Source: Desulfovirgula sp. (GTDB lineage: Bacteria > Bacillota > Desulfotomaculia > Desulfotomaculales > Desulfovirgulaceae). Taken from it: a stretch of 64,000 bases of DNA. The position numbers were made by a program, and so were the translations under genes. Shown here piece by piece: positions 52,549-59,770 of this stretch. Position 1 is the first letter of the stretch. Each line of letters starts with the position of its first letter. The DNA lies in the NCBI GenBank assembly GCA_020725525.1, contig DYEX01000158.1, positions 62,001 through 126,000 on the forward strand, read 5' to 3'. Below the pieces are notes generated by a model. It ran no database searches and had not been told where the DNA came from. It saw only the letters and a program-made list of their open reading frames with translations.

Positions 52549-53562
52549 ATGGTAGTGGTCATGGATGGGCAGGCTCCTGCCGAACAGGTGGAGGCGGTGA
52601 TCAAGAGGCTCCAGGAAAATGGTTTTACCGCCCACCCCATTTACGGGGTCAGACGGATCGTCATCGGCGCCGTGGGCGACCGGCAGGTGGTCAATTCCCT
52701 GGGGCTGGAAACCATGCCCGGGGTGGAGAGGGTGGTACCCATTATGAAACCCTACAAACTGGTCAGCCGGGAGGCCAGGGAAGAAAACACCGTGGTGCGG
52801 GTGGGTCATGTGACGGTAGGAGGCAACCATCTGGTGGTCATGGCCGGGCCCTGTGCCGTGGAAAGCCGGGAACAGTTGCTTGCGGCGGCTCACACGGTGA
52901 AGCGGGCTGGTGCCGCTATTTTGCGCGGCGGGGCCTTTAAACCCCGTACTTCACCCTATAGCTTTCAAGGTTTGGAGGAAAAGGGGTTAAAATTACTGGC
53001 GGAAGCGGCCCGCCAGACCGGCCTGGCCACGGTTACCGAAGTGGTGGATGAGTACAGCCTGGAGCTGGCCGTGCAGTATGTGGATATGCTCCAGGTGGGG
53101 GCGAGGAACATGCAGAATTTCCGCCTTCTGCAGATGGTCGGCCGCTCAGGCAAGCCGGTACTGCTCAAACGCGGCCTGTCGGCTACGGTGGAAGAGTGGC
53201 TGATGGCGGCGGAGTACATCATGTCCGAAGGTAACGGGCAGATAGTCCTTTGCGAGCGGGGTATCCGCACTTTTGAGCATTCCACCCGCAACACCCTGGA
53301 CTTGAGTGCCGTACCGCTGGTGAAGTCTTTAAGCCACCTGCCGGTGATTGTGGATCCGAGCCATGCCACGGGGGACCGCCGGCTGGTGGGCCCCATGGCC
53401 AGAGCAGCGGTGGCTGCCGGAGCCGATGGTTTGCTGATTGAAGTGCACCCTGAGCCCACGCAGGCCCTTTGTGACGGTCCCCAGTCCCTGACTCCGGCGC
53501 AGTTTGCTTCCCTGATGGAGGAATTGCGGGCGGTAGCTGCTGCCGTGGGGCGGGCGGCTTGA
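52549..53562 (+). CDS. aroF: 3-deoxy-7-phosphoheptulonate synthase (DAHP synthase)
   Basis: A 337-residue enzyme of the AroF/type I-beta group, condensing phosphoenolpyruvate and erythrose 4-phosphate at the start of aromatic amino acid synthesis. The N-terminal 70 residues form the ferredoxin-like regulatory domain ('MVVVMDGQAPAEQVEAVIKR'). The barrel has 'VMAGPCAVES' (about 100-109), 'RGGAFKPRTSPYSFQG' (about 126-141), 'KRGLSATVEEW' and 'VIVDPSHATGDRRLV' (about 265-279). ATG 52549 follows TGGAGGG. It is controlled by the T-box leader and is cotranscribed with pheA 18 bases downstream. Confidence 0.95.
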   Translation: MVVVMDGQAPAEQVEAVIKRLQENGFTAHPIYGVRRIVIGAVGDRQVVNSLGLETMPGVERVVPIMKPYKLVSREAREENTVVRVGHVTVGGNHLVVMAGPCAVESREQLLAAAHTVKRAGAAILRGGAFKPRTSPYSFQGLEEKGLKLLAEAARQTGLATVTEVVDEYSLELAVQYVDMLQVGARNMQNFRLLQMVGRSGKPVLLKRGLSATVEEWLMAAEYIMSEGNGQIVLCERGIRTFEHSTRNTLDLSAVPLVKSLSHLPVIVDPSHATGDRRLVGPMARAAVAAGADGLLIEVHPEPTQALCDGPQSLTPAQFASLMEELRAVAAAVGRAA

Positions 53563-53580
53563 AAGAAAGGAGCAAGAGCC

Positions 53581-54846
53581 ATGGATAAAAAAATTGGTTA
53601 CCTTGGCCCTTGTGGTACCTTTTCGGAACTGGCGGTGCAGCAATACCTGGCCCGGCAGCCGGCAGGGGATGTCCAAATGGTAGCCCTGCCGTCCATATAC
53701 GAGGTGCTTGCGGCGGTGGTGCGGGGAGAAGTGACCGAAGCGGTGGTGCCGCTGGAGAACTCCAGTGAAGGGGCGGTTAACCAGACTCAGGACCTGCTGG
53801 CCCATACTTTCCCGGAGTTACGCATTAAAGGGGAGATCATCCTGCCGGTGGTCCACTGCCTTATGGCTCCGCCCGGAGTACCGCTAAAGACGATTGAAAG
53901 GGTGCTTTCACATCCCCATGCCCTGGCCCAGTGCCGGGAGTTCATCTCCAGACACCTGCCCGGAGCTCAGGTGGTGGAAACCGCCAGCACAGCCGCTGCC
54001 GTGCACCTGGTGGCTTCCACCGGTGCTCCCTGGGCAGCCATTGGCCCCGTAACGGCTGCCCGGGAGTACGGGCTGGAAGTGCTGGTGGAAAAAGTCAATG
54101 ATTGCCCCGGCAACGCCACCCGGTTTATTGTGGTCGGGTGGGAGGACGGCGAGTGCGGGCCGGCCTGTAAAACATCTCTGATTATTTCCGTGGCCCACCG
54201 CCCGGGAGCCCTGTATGAGGTGCTGGGGGAGTTTGCCGCAAGGGGGATCAACCTGACGCGTATAGAGTCCCGCCCCTCCAGACGCCGTTTGGGGGAGTAC
54301 CTGTTTTTCATTGATCTGGTGGGCCACCGGCATGATAAACAGGTACAGGAAGCATTAGAAGCGGTGGCTTCCCGGGCAGAGCTGAGGGTGCTCGGTTCCT
54401 ATCCCGCGGACTTGAGCGGGCCTGAGTACACTGCCGACCCGGTCGATAAAGTAAAGCGGCCTGCTGGCGGCATCCCCAGCAGCTCAACGGTGGAGGCCGG
54501 GTTCACCGGGCAGGCGGTATCCCCATCCCCGGTACAATGGGAGGAAATTGAAGGGCTGCGGGAGGCCATCGATGAGGTGGATGAACAAGTGGTGGAAATG
54601 CTGGCCCGGCGTAACGCCCTGGCGGTCCGGATAGGGAAATTAAAGGCAGGCGTTTGCCCGGTGCGCGATCCCCACCGGGAATCCCGGGTGCTGGCCCGGG
54701 TGCGCCGCCTGGCCCAGCTAAAAGGGGTGGATCCGGCGATGGTGGAAAAAGTATATCGTTTGATCATCCAGCATGCCGTACGCCTGCAAAGGGAACAGCA
54801 GGGAGGCGCCCGGGCCGCCTGCACCCCGCCTGCCGGTGACTTTTAA
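53581..54846 (+). CDS. pheA: Prephenate dehydratase with ACT and C-terminal chorismate mutase domain
   Basis: A 421-residue protein. Residues 1-190 are prephenate dehydratase ('GYLGPCGTFSELAVQQYL', 'VPLENSSEGAVNQTQDLL' near 57-74, and the 'NATRFIVVG' motif near 178-186). Residues about 198-278 are an ACT domain with 'RPGALYEVLGEFAARGINLT', the phenylalanine-sensing part. After a linker, residues about 321-410 are an AroQ-type chorismate mutase ('LREAIDEVDEQVVEMLARRN', then 'GKLKAG' and 'RDPHRESRV'). E. coli PheA has the order CM-PDT-ACT; here the mutase is last. ATG 53581 follows AAAGGAGC. Together with aroF it would run chorismate to phenylpyruvate. Confidence 0.94.
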   Translation: MDKKIGYLGPCGTFSELAVQQYLARQPAGDVQMVALPSIYEVLAAVVRGEVTEAVVPLENSSEGAVNQTQDLLAHTFPELRIKGEIILPVVHCLMAPPGVPLKTIERVLSHPHALAQCREFISRHLPGAQVVETASTAAAVHLVASTGAPWAAIGPVTAAREYGLEVLVEKVNDCPGNATRFIVVGWEDGECGPACKTSLIISVAHRPGALYEVLGEFAARGINLTRIESRPSRRRLGEYLFFIDLVGHRHDKQVQEALEAVASRAELRVLGSYPADLSGPEYTADPVDKVKRPAGGIPSSSTVEAGFTGQAVSPSPVQWEEIEGLREAIDEVDEQVVEMLARRNALAVRIGKLKAGVCPVRDPHRESRVLARVRRLAQLKGVDPAMVEKVYRLIIQHAVRLQREQQGGARAACTPPAGDF

Positions 54847-54886
54847 GGCCGGGTTCCCCCCGGCCGCTTGAAAAAGGAAGATAGTG

Positions 54887-55099
54887 CTACTTGACTTCCG
54901 GGTTCCTTTCCCTCCGCCCTGTTTTATAGGACATCTGCCATTTTACCGCCTTGCTGGTACCGTGGCGGTGGACGCTTTCCAGCTGGGCCTTTTGGGATTT
55001 GATTTCCCGCGGTCGGGGAGCTCCCGGGGGGCGGTGGAGGTCCGCAATGGTTTCCGGTCTCGGGTAACCCTTATCTCCAGGAATATAGGGTTTGGTCAT
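54887..55099 (-). CDS. Small basic protein, function unknown
   Basis: A 70-residue basic, proline-containing, probably disordered protein (MTKPYIPGDKGYPRPETIAD at the start). Coding is supported by a very good ribosome site, AAGGAGGTG six bases before ATG 55099 on the minus strand. No family or motif is recognised. A plus-strand frame covering the same bases is less likely. Confidence 0.6.
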   Translation of the reverse strand: MTKPYIPGDKGYPRPETIADLHRPPGAPRPREIKSQKAQLESVHRHGTSKAVKWQMSYKTGRRERNPEVK

Positions 55100-55193
55100 A
55101 GGGCACCTCCTTTTTTGACTGTTTCATGCCTGATTTTTATTTTGCCCTGTCCTATAATCCCTAATCTCCCGCCGCATGGGTAAAAGAAAGTAA

Positions 55194-55223
55194 AAAACCC
55201 TTCTTGCGCTGCAGAAGGGTTTT
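55194..55223 (-). terminator. Terminator after the bifunctional nuclease gene
   Basis: AAAACCCTTCT (55194-55204) pairs with AGAAGGGTTTT (55213-55223), loop of eight. On the minus strand the hairpin ends in TTTTTT. It lies 32 bases past the stop at 55256. Confidence 0.85.
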
Positions 55224-55255
55224 ACTGGTTTTTCTTTAAGTTATGGATTCATGCG

Positions 55256-55729
55256 TTAATGAAGGGACTTTTTATATTCTTTAGTAAGTTCAAAGATCTT
55301 TTCCAGTTCGGCTCTGGTTTCCTCATCAAAAAGGTCCTTAATAAAGAGCATATGTTCGGTGAGTTTGTCGGAAAGATATACCGGTGCCGCCGCCCGCAAA
55401 GCCAGGGCCACGGCGTCGCTGGGGCGGGCGTCTAACACCAGACCCTGTTCGGGTAGTGCCAGGTGAACCTCCGCGTAAAAGGTGTTGTCTTTGAGATCGG
55501 TGATTACCACCTGGGAAATCCGGGCACCCATAGCTTCACAGGCGTTTTTAAACAGGTCGTGGGTCAGGGGGCGGGGTGGAGGTACCTGCCCTAAAGCTAC
55601 GGCAATGGAGTGGGCTTCCAGCAATCCCACCCAGATGGGTAACACCCTTTCTTCTTCCTGATCGGTTAGCAGTATGATTGGATTGCCCGACATGTCATAG
55701 GCAATTCCCTTCACATTGACACGGATCAC
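55256..55729 (-). CDS. Bifunctional nuclease family protein (BFN/DUF151)
   Basis: A 157-residue soluble protein of the BFN domain family ('DQEEERVLPIWVGLLEAHSIA', 'LDARPSDAVALALRAAAPVYLS'), related to plant bifunctional nucleases. Its role in bacteria is not settled. I chose GTG 55729, eight bases after GGAGG; the in-frame GTG three codons upstream overlaps that site. A UVR-like tail is absent, but the C-terminal helix is charged. It is a single-gene unit with its own terminator. Confidence 0.88.
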   Translation of the reverse strand: MIRVNVKGIAYDMSGNPIILLTDQEEERVLPIWVGLLEAHSIAVALGQVPPPRPLTHDLFKNACEAMGARISQVVITDLKDNTFYAEVHLALPEQGLVLDARPSDAVALALRAAAPVYLSDKLTEHMLFIKDLFDEETRAELEKIFELTKEYKKSLH

Positions 55730-55810
55730 CGCTCCCACCTCCGTAAAACTTGCCCGGGCTGAACCTGCCCGTGACCTGCCCGATCTTATTGCTATTTTAT
55801 CACTAAATTA

Positions 55811-56149
55811 TCAATTTTTAAATAAAATATTGATTACCCAGCCCGCCAGACTGAGCAGGAGGGCGCCCCAGAAGGCACCGCCAAAGCTGTAGACGTGAAA
55901 GCCGGGTACCAGCCAGGCAGTTATGGTGAAGGTTATGGCATTGATTACAAAGATAAACAGGCCCAGAGTAATCACCGTTAACGGTAGAGTGAAGAGTAAC
56001 AGTACGGGCCGCACAAAAGTATTGACCAGGCCCAGGACAAAGGCTGCCAGTACGGCAGGTCCAATGCCCACGATACGAAACCCGGGTATGATTAAATCAA
56101 TTAACAGCAGAGCCAGCCCGTTAAGACAGATGGCCGCAAGCCAGCGCAT
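55811..56149 (-). CDS. Phage holin family / YvlD-like membrane protein
   Basis: A 112-residue membrane protein with four spans, matching the superfamily IV 'phage_holin_4_2' / YvlD pattern ('WLAAICLNGLALLLIDLIIPG', 'FVLGLVNTFVRPVLLLFTLPL'). Despite the name, such chromosomal genes are not phage lysis genes. ATG 56149 follows AAGGAG at usual spacing. No phage genes are nearby. Confidence 0.88.
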   Translation of the reverse strand: MRWLAAICLNGLALLLIDLIIPGFRIVGIGPAVLAAFVLGLVNTFVRPVLLLFTLPLTVITLGLFIFVINAITFTITAWLVPGFHVYSFGGAFWGALLLSLAGWVINILFKN

Positions 56150-56321
56150 GAGAAAACTCCTTTTACTGAATATTTACTTAAATCTTTCGCCGTCTCTGGC
56201 CCGGTTCCTGCTGGCAGGTTTAAAAGTTCCGCCCCAGTGCTGGCAGTGATGGCGCCCGCCTTGCCAGAGCAGGAATTGAAACCCACCTGTCGAATAGCAT
56301 ATGACTGTGGAGGTGCGGGGT

Positions 56322-57488
56322 GTGTCTATCCGAAAAGAAGTTTCCCGCCGGCCCGGTGGGGCCGGTTTGCCTGCCGCGGCTCTTCTGGAAGGGGCGGCCG
56401 TAGCCGTCCCGGCGGTGTTGACCGGGCAGAGTTTTTATCACCCGCTGGTATTCCTGCTCCTGGGGTTCTATACCTCCTGGCGGGTGGGACGCGTCCGGCA
56501 GGCTTACTTTTTTTCAGGCTTTTGCCTGGGGGCCGTGGCCACTGCTGCGGCAATCTTCGGGGTAAGCGGTAAAGTCTTGTCGGCAAAAGCACTGGCGGTT
56601 ATAATGCTGGTCGCTGCCGTTTTTGCTGCTTACCGCCTTTTTTCCGGGGCACATTTCTTTGCCACTTATTACCATTCCCCCCTGGCCTGGGTCACTACTT
56701 TGTGGTGGGCCCTTGTTACCGGTCTTTTTGTGCGGGGTGCCGGGGTGGGTGATGTGGGGGTGATGATCACCCCCATGCTCTGGCTTTGCCTTGTGCCCCT
56801 CTGGGCGTCTTCCTGGCGCCTGCTGCACAGCCTGGTCTTTGCTGTAATCTACCTGGCTGCACTTTACCTGCCGTTGTTAGTGTCTGGCGGCAATCACTTT
56901 CTCAGCTCGCAGTGGCCGGTATGGGTTGCTACACTGGGCCTGGCTCTGGTACCTGAACTGTTGGGCTACCTTTATCCCGGGCGAAAACATCCCCTGGATT
57001 CCATGCCGGTGATTACTCCCACCCTGAACTGGTGGCAGAAATTAAAAGCCTGGCGGGAGGTATTTTTTCTGCTTGGTGATTTCTATGCCCTGAAGATGGA
57101 AAAGTATACCTGGTTCGTGCGGTTGGCTCATTACGGGCGGTACCTTATTTTCCTGGGGGGGATGGGGGAATTTTTGGTCCCGCTTTTGGATTTATTACCC
57201 TGGCTTGCCTGGCTGGCCGGGCTTTTAGCCCTTGCCGGCATGCTGATGGAGATGGGCGCCGGCAACTACGGGGTGATGATCCCCGGGCTGGGTTTCTACG
57301 GTGCGGCTATGGCTGCCGGCCGGGGTTTCCTGGCCGGCCCGGTCCAGTATTTTCCCCTGGTCTGTGGTACCCTTCTGGTTCTGCTGTCCTTTGCCCTCTG
57401 GCAGGGCCGGCCCCGGGAAACCACGCAGGAGCTGCAAAGGTGGAAAGAATTGAACTTTCCGGCTACTTTACCTTCCGACGGGCAATGA
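56322..57488 (+). CDS. Multi-span membrane protein, function unknown
   Basis: A 388-residue hydrophobic protein with roughly ten spans, many Trp/Tyr/Gly, and a cytoplasmic-looking stretch near 215-255 ('YPGRKHPLDSMPVITPTLNW', 'REVFFLLGDFYALKMEKY'). No family is recognised. GTG 56322 is eight bases after GGAGG; an in-frame ATG seven codons earlier has no ribosome site. Its end overlaps the convergent 81-residue gene by 26 bases. Confidence 0.75.
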   Translation: MSIRKEVSRRPGGAGLPAAALLEGAAVAVPAVLTGQSFYHPLVFLLLGFYTSWRVGRVRQAYFFSGFCLGAVATAAAIFGVSGKVLSAKALAVIMLVAAVFAAYRLFSGAHFFATYYHSPLAWVTTLWWALVTGLFVRGAGVGDVGVMITPMLWLCLVPLWASSWRLLHSLVFAVIYLAALYLPLLVSGGNHFLSSQWPVWVATLGLALVPELLGYLYPGRKHPLDSMPVITPTLNWWQKLKAWREVFFLLGDFYALKMEKYTWFVRLAHYGRYLIFLGGMGEFLVPLLDLLPWLAWLAGLLALAGMLMEMGAGNYGVMIPGLGFYGAAMAAGRGFLAGPVQYFPLVCGTLLVLLSFALWQGRPRETTQELQRWKELNFPATLPSDGQ

Positions 57489-57708
57489 TATGATAGAGCC
57501 TGCCGTCATGGCTTCCCCGGGGCTGGTAGTCAAAACCGGCATCCTTCAGGATGTTCGTGATCTGGTCTGCCTGGTGGGCATCGGCAGCTTCCATAACAAT
57601 GTTGATTTGATCGTCTTCGCCCAGGTTGTGCAGAGTGGATTGCAGCTGTGCTCTTCCCCGTTCGCTGATAACCGGTTCCATGTGAATGGTGATATCTGCC
57701 ATCTCCAT
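57463..57708 (-). CDS. 81-residue conserved-looking protein
   Basis: A small alpha/beta protein: 'ADITIHMEPVISERGRAQLQ', then 'INIVMEAADAHQADQITNILKDAGF' and a basic end 'YHIIARRKVK'. The pattern of strand-helix-strand resembles small ferredoxin-like folds, but no family is assigned. ATG 57708 lies six bases after GGAGG on the minus strand. Its 3' end overlaps the preceding plus-strand gene. Confidence 0.7.
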   Translation of the reverse strand: MEMADITIHMEPVISERGRAQLQSTLHNLGEDDQINIVMEAADAHQADQITNILKDAGFDYQPRGSHDGRLYHIIARRKVK

Positions 57709-57764
57709 TCATCACCTCCGCATATTAGCTTTTCCACTATGGCCTTTACTATGTATGGTGCAGA

Positions 57765-57781
57765 TGTCAATTTGATTGACA
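57765..57781. promoter_or_regulatory. Palindrome at the island edge (possible operator)
   Basis: TGTCAAT-TTG-ATTGACA, a perfect palindrome with seven-base arms and a three-base centre. It stands 54 bases before the small ORF at 57835 and about 200 before the WYL regulator. Each arm contains TTGACA, so it also looks like divergent -35 boxes, but no -10 box is found at proper spacing either way. An operator for the WYL regulator is possible. Confidence 0.4.
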
Positions 57782-57834
57782 GAGATGTGTCACGACCACC
57801 CGGTACAGGGCTCGACTGTAGAGGGGGGTCAAAA

Positions 57835-57939
57835 TGGCTGAACTGCTGGACGGAAAAGAAAGAATCCTGGGCGGACTAAATGAAATTTTCCGGCAGGAAA
57901 ATTGTAGCATTCCAACGAAATTACGTAAAAAGAAATGAA
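57835..57939 (+). CDS. 34-residue ORF, possibly a truncated gene start
   Basis: ATG 57835 follows GAGGGGGGTC at seven bases. The product starts MAELLDGKERILGGLNEIFR and ends in a basic tail (KLRKKK). The regular amphipathic N-terminus looks like the start of a longer protein whose rest was lost at the island junction; or it is a true small protein. No family is recognised. Confidence 0.4.
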
Positions 57940-57978
57940 CCAGCCAACCTTCTTTTGCTTACGGGATTTTTGCAGCAG

Positions 57979-59019
57979 ATGAAAAAATATCCGCCGGGAG
58001 TGTCCGTCGTGCCGGGTAGAGCAAAAAAAGACGCCACACGGGGCCTGCGGCTGAACATGATCATCGACTGGCTCAACAAAAAGACCCCTTACGGCGGCGT
58101 TACCGTCAAGGAACTGGCCGAAAAGTTTGAAGTGAGCGAGCGCCAGATCTACCGGGACTTAAACGCCATCGAAAACTACCTGCGCGTCCCGCTGGTCCGC
58201 CAGGAGACCGGCAAAACCGTGCGCGTGGGCATAAAGGCCGGCTACCTGCCCGGTTTAAGCCCCCAGACCGCGACGGTCGTTTTTTTGAGCCTGCTCCAGC
58301 AGAAAGGCTCCGCCCTCTCCGGCCACCTCAACGAAATCAAAGACGCCCTCGTTTCCACCCTCTTCAAGTACCACTACGACCCCAAAGAACTGGCGGTAGA
58401 AAAGCTCCAGAAACGCATCCACATCGTGGAAGAGGCCCTGGCCGAACCGGAGAAGGTGGGCGGCCTCTTTAACGCGCTCGTGCAGGCCATCAAGGACTCC
58501 CACCGGGTCAAAATCTGGTACTACACCACCCACAGCGGGGAAGAGACCGAACGGGTGGTGGAGCCCTACGGCCTGATCTGCAAGCACCAGAACTGGTACC
58601 TGGTCGGCCGCTGCCTGAAAAGAAACGACATCCGGGTCTTCAGGATTGACCAGATCAAAGACATTTTTCCCTATACCACCGAACGCTTTGAATACCCCGG
58701 GGATTTCTCCCTCTCCGGCTACATGGCCTCGAGCTGGGGCGTGATCAGCGACGGAAAAGTCTGCCGGGTTTTGCTCAAATTTAACAAACGGGTCGCCCAC
58801 CGGGTGAAAAATGTACTCTATCACCCTTCCCAGAAAATCGAAGAAGAATTGCCCGACGGTTCCGCCCTGGTTTCCTTCGCGGTCTGCGGCATCGCCGAGA
58901 TGGTGGGCTGGCTCTTCCAGTGGGGGGATATGGTAGAAGTGCTGGAGCCCCGGTGGCTGCGGGAGGAGATGCGCGCGATGGCAGAGAGGATCGCCCGGGT
59001 TTACCAAAGCAATACGTAA
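57979..59019 (+). CDS. WYL-domain transcriptional regulator
   Basis: A protein of about 346 residues with an N-terminal helix-turn-helix (about 25-80; 'VTVKELAEKFEVSERQIYRD') and a WYL domain (about 170-235; 'VKIWYYTTHSGEE', 'NWYLVGRCLKRNDIRVFRID'), plus a WCX-type C-terminal part. WYL proteins bind nucleic-acid-like ligands and often regulate defence systems. The start is uncertain: ATG 57979, GTG 58000 or GTG 58009, none with a strong ribosome site. Codon use is markedly C-ending, unlike its neighbours, which suggests transfer. It is the first gene of the accessory stretch. Confidence 0.87.
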   Translation: MKKYPPGVSVVPGRAKKDATRGLRLNMIIDWLNKKTPYGGVTVKELAEKFEVSERQIYRDLNAIENYLRVPLVRQETGKTVRVGIKAGYLPGLSPQTATVVFLSLLQQKGSALSGHLNEIKDALVSTLFKYHYDPKELAVEKLQKRIHIVEEALAEPEKVGGLFNALVQAIKDSHRVKIWYYTTHSGEETERVVEPYGLICKHQNWYLVGRCLKRNDIRVFRIDQIKDIFPYTTERFEYPGDFSLSGYMASSWGVISDGKVCRVLLKFNKRVAHRVKNVLYHPSQKIEEELPDGSALVSFAVCGIAEMVGWLFQWGDMVEVLEPRWLREEMRAMAERIARVYQSNT

Positions 59020-59383
59020 CGGCAATGTTTAGTTAACTTGTGAGGTGAGATGCAGCACCAACTGCGGCTTCTATTTTGGGTCGGCAATAACACAGGCCCG
59101 TTCTTAATTCCCTCCTTGATGGGTGGTTTTGGCGGAGGCAGGGGTTACAGTTTGATCACGGTGCGACGAGCCGGTCGGTTACCCAAACACGCCTGTACCG
59201 CCTTTAAACCTCTTTAACCTGAAGTGCGGTGTACGCGAGAACGAAAGTTTTTTGACTTTGTGACGGCCTGCTGTCAGTGAGGATAGTGTAAAATAAAATC
59301 AAGGTTTCCAGTGAAAAGGAAAACGGGAAGGAAAAGGGGCTCTAAAGTTTAAGGACGACGGCGAGGCCGAAGTACGGGCCAGG
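59020..59383 (+). other. Gene-free stretch between WYL gene and nuclease remnant
   Basis: No frame with a credible start and ribosome site is seen in these 364 bases. The right part, from about 59342, is in frame with the nuclease remnant and may be its decayed upstream section. No tRNA, terminator or clear repeat was found. Confidence 0.5.
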
Positions 59384-59740
59384 ATGTTCAACGCCGAAAT
59401 GCTCCTTCAAGGTTGCGCCCAGGTGATGACCGTCCCGCCCAAGGTGAAGTATGCAGATCTTTTCGCGAAGCTCCAGCGGGAGGCGCGGGAAGAGCAAAAG
59501 GGTCTGTGGGGGGCGGCGGCTGCCGCGGGCGGGGCGGTAAGTTCGACGGCGGCAGCTAAAGAGGTAGAGTCGAAGCCTAACAACGAAGCAAACTACATCG
59601 GCAACGCCCGGTCAAAGAAATTCCGCCGGCCGGATTGTGAATGGGCAGCCAAAATAGCGCCGGAGAACAGGGTGGAGTTCAGAACGCGAGCAGCAGCAAT
59701 GAGCGAAGGGTATGAGCCGTGTAAAGTATGTAGACCTTGA
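59384..59740 (+). pseudogene. Truncated thermonuclease-like protein (C-terminal part with Zn-binding tail)
   Basis: The 118-codon frame begins inside a staphylococcal-nuclease-type domain: 'MFNAEMLLQGCAQVMTVPPKVKYADLF' corresponds to the 'NAELVRQGYA.V.TYPPNVKY' end of the family. After an Ala-rich linker comes 'YIGNARSKKFRRPDCEWAAK' and 'EPCKVCRP', the Ada-like cysteine tail (HRPDCxW...CxxC) often found on these proteins; the usual His is Arg here. The catalytic Arg/Glu/Arg part and signal peptide are missing, and there is no ribosome site. So it is a 5'-deleted gene. Confidence 0.75.
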
Positions 59741-59770
59741 AACTGTTTATCATGAGAGGAGGATTCCCTA

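Noticed and set aside
55811-56149. Holin-type gene as a sign of prophage
   Set aside because: This protein family is a common chromosomal YvlD-like group and no phage genes surround it.
57776-57781. TTGACA in the palindrome as a -35 box for the WYL unit
   Set aside because: No -10 hexamer is found 16-18 bases downstream, nor on the other strand for the opposite arm.
58255-59025. Open frame of 256 codons on the minus strand opposite the WYL regulator
   Set aside because: It is a by-product of the C-ending codon use of the WYL gene, which itself has clear domains.
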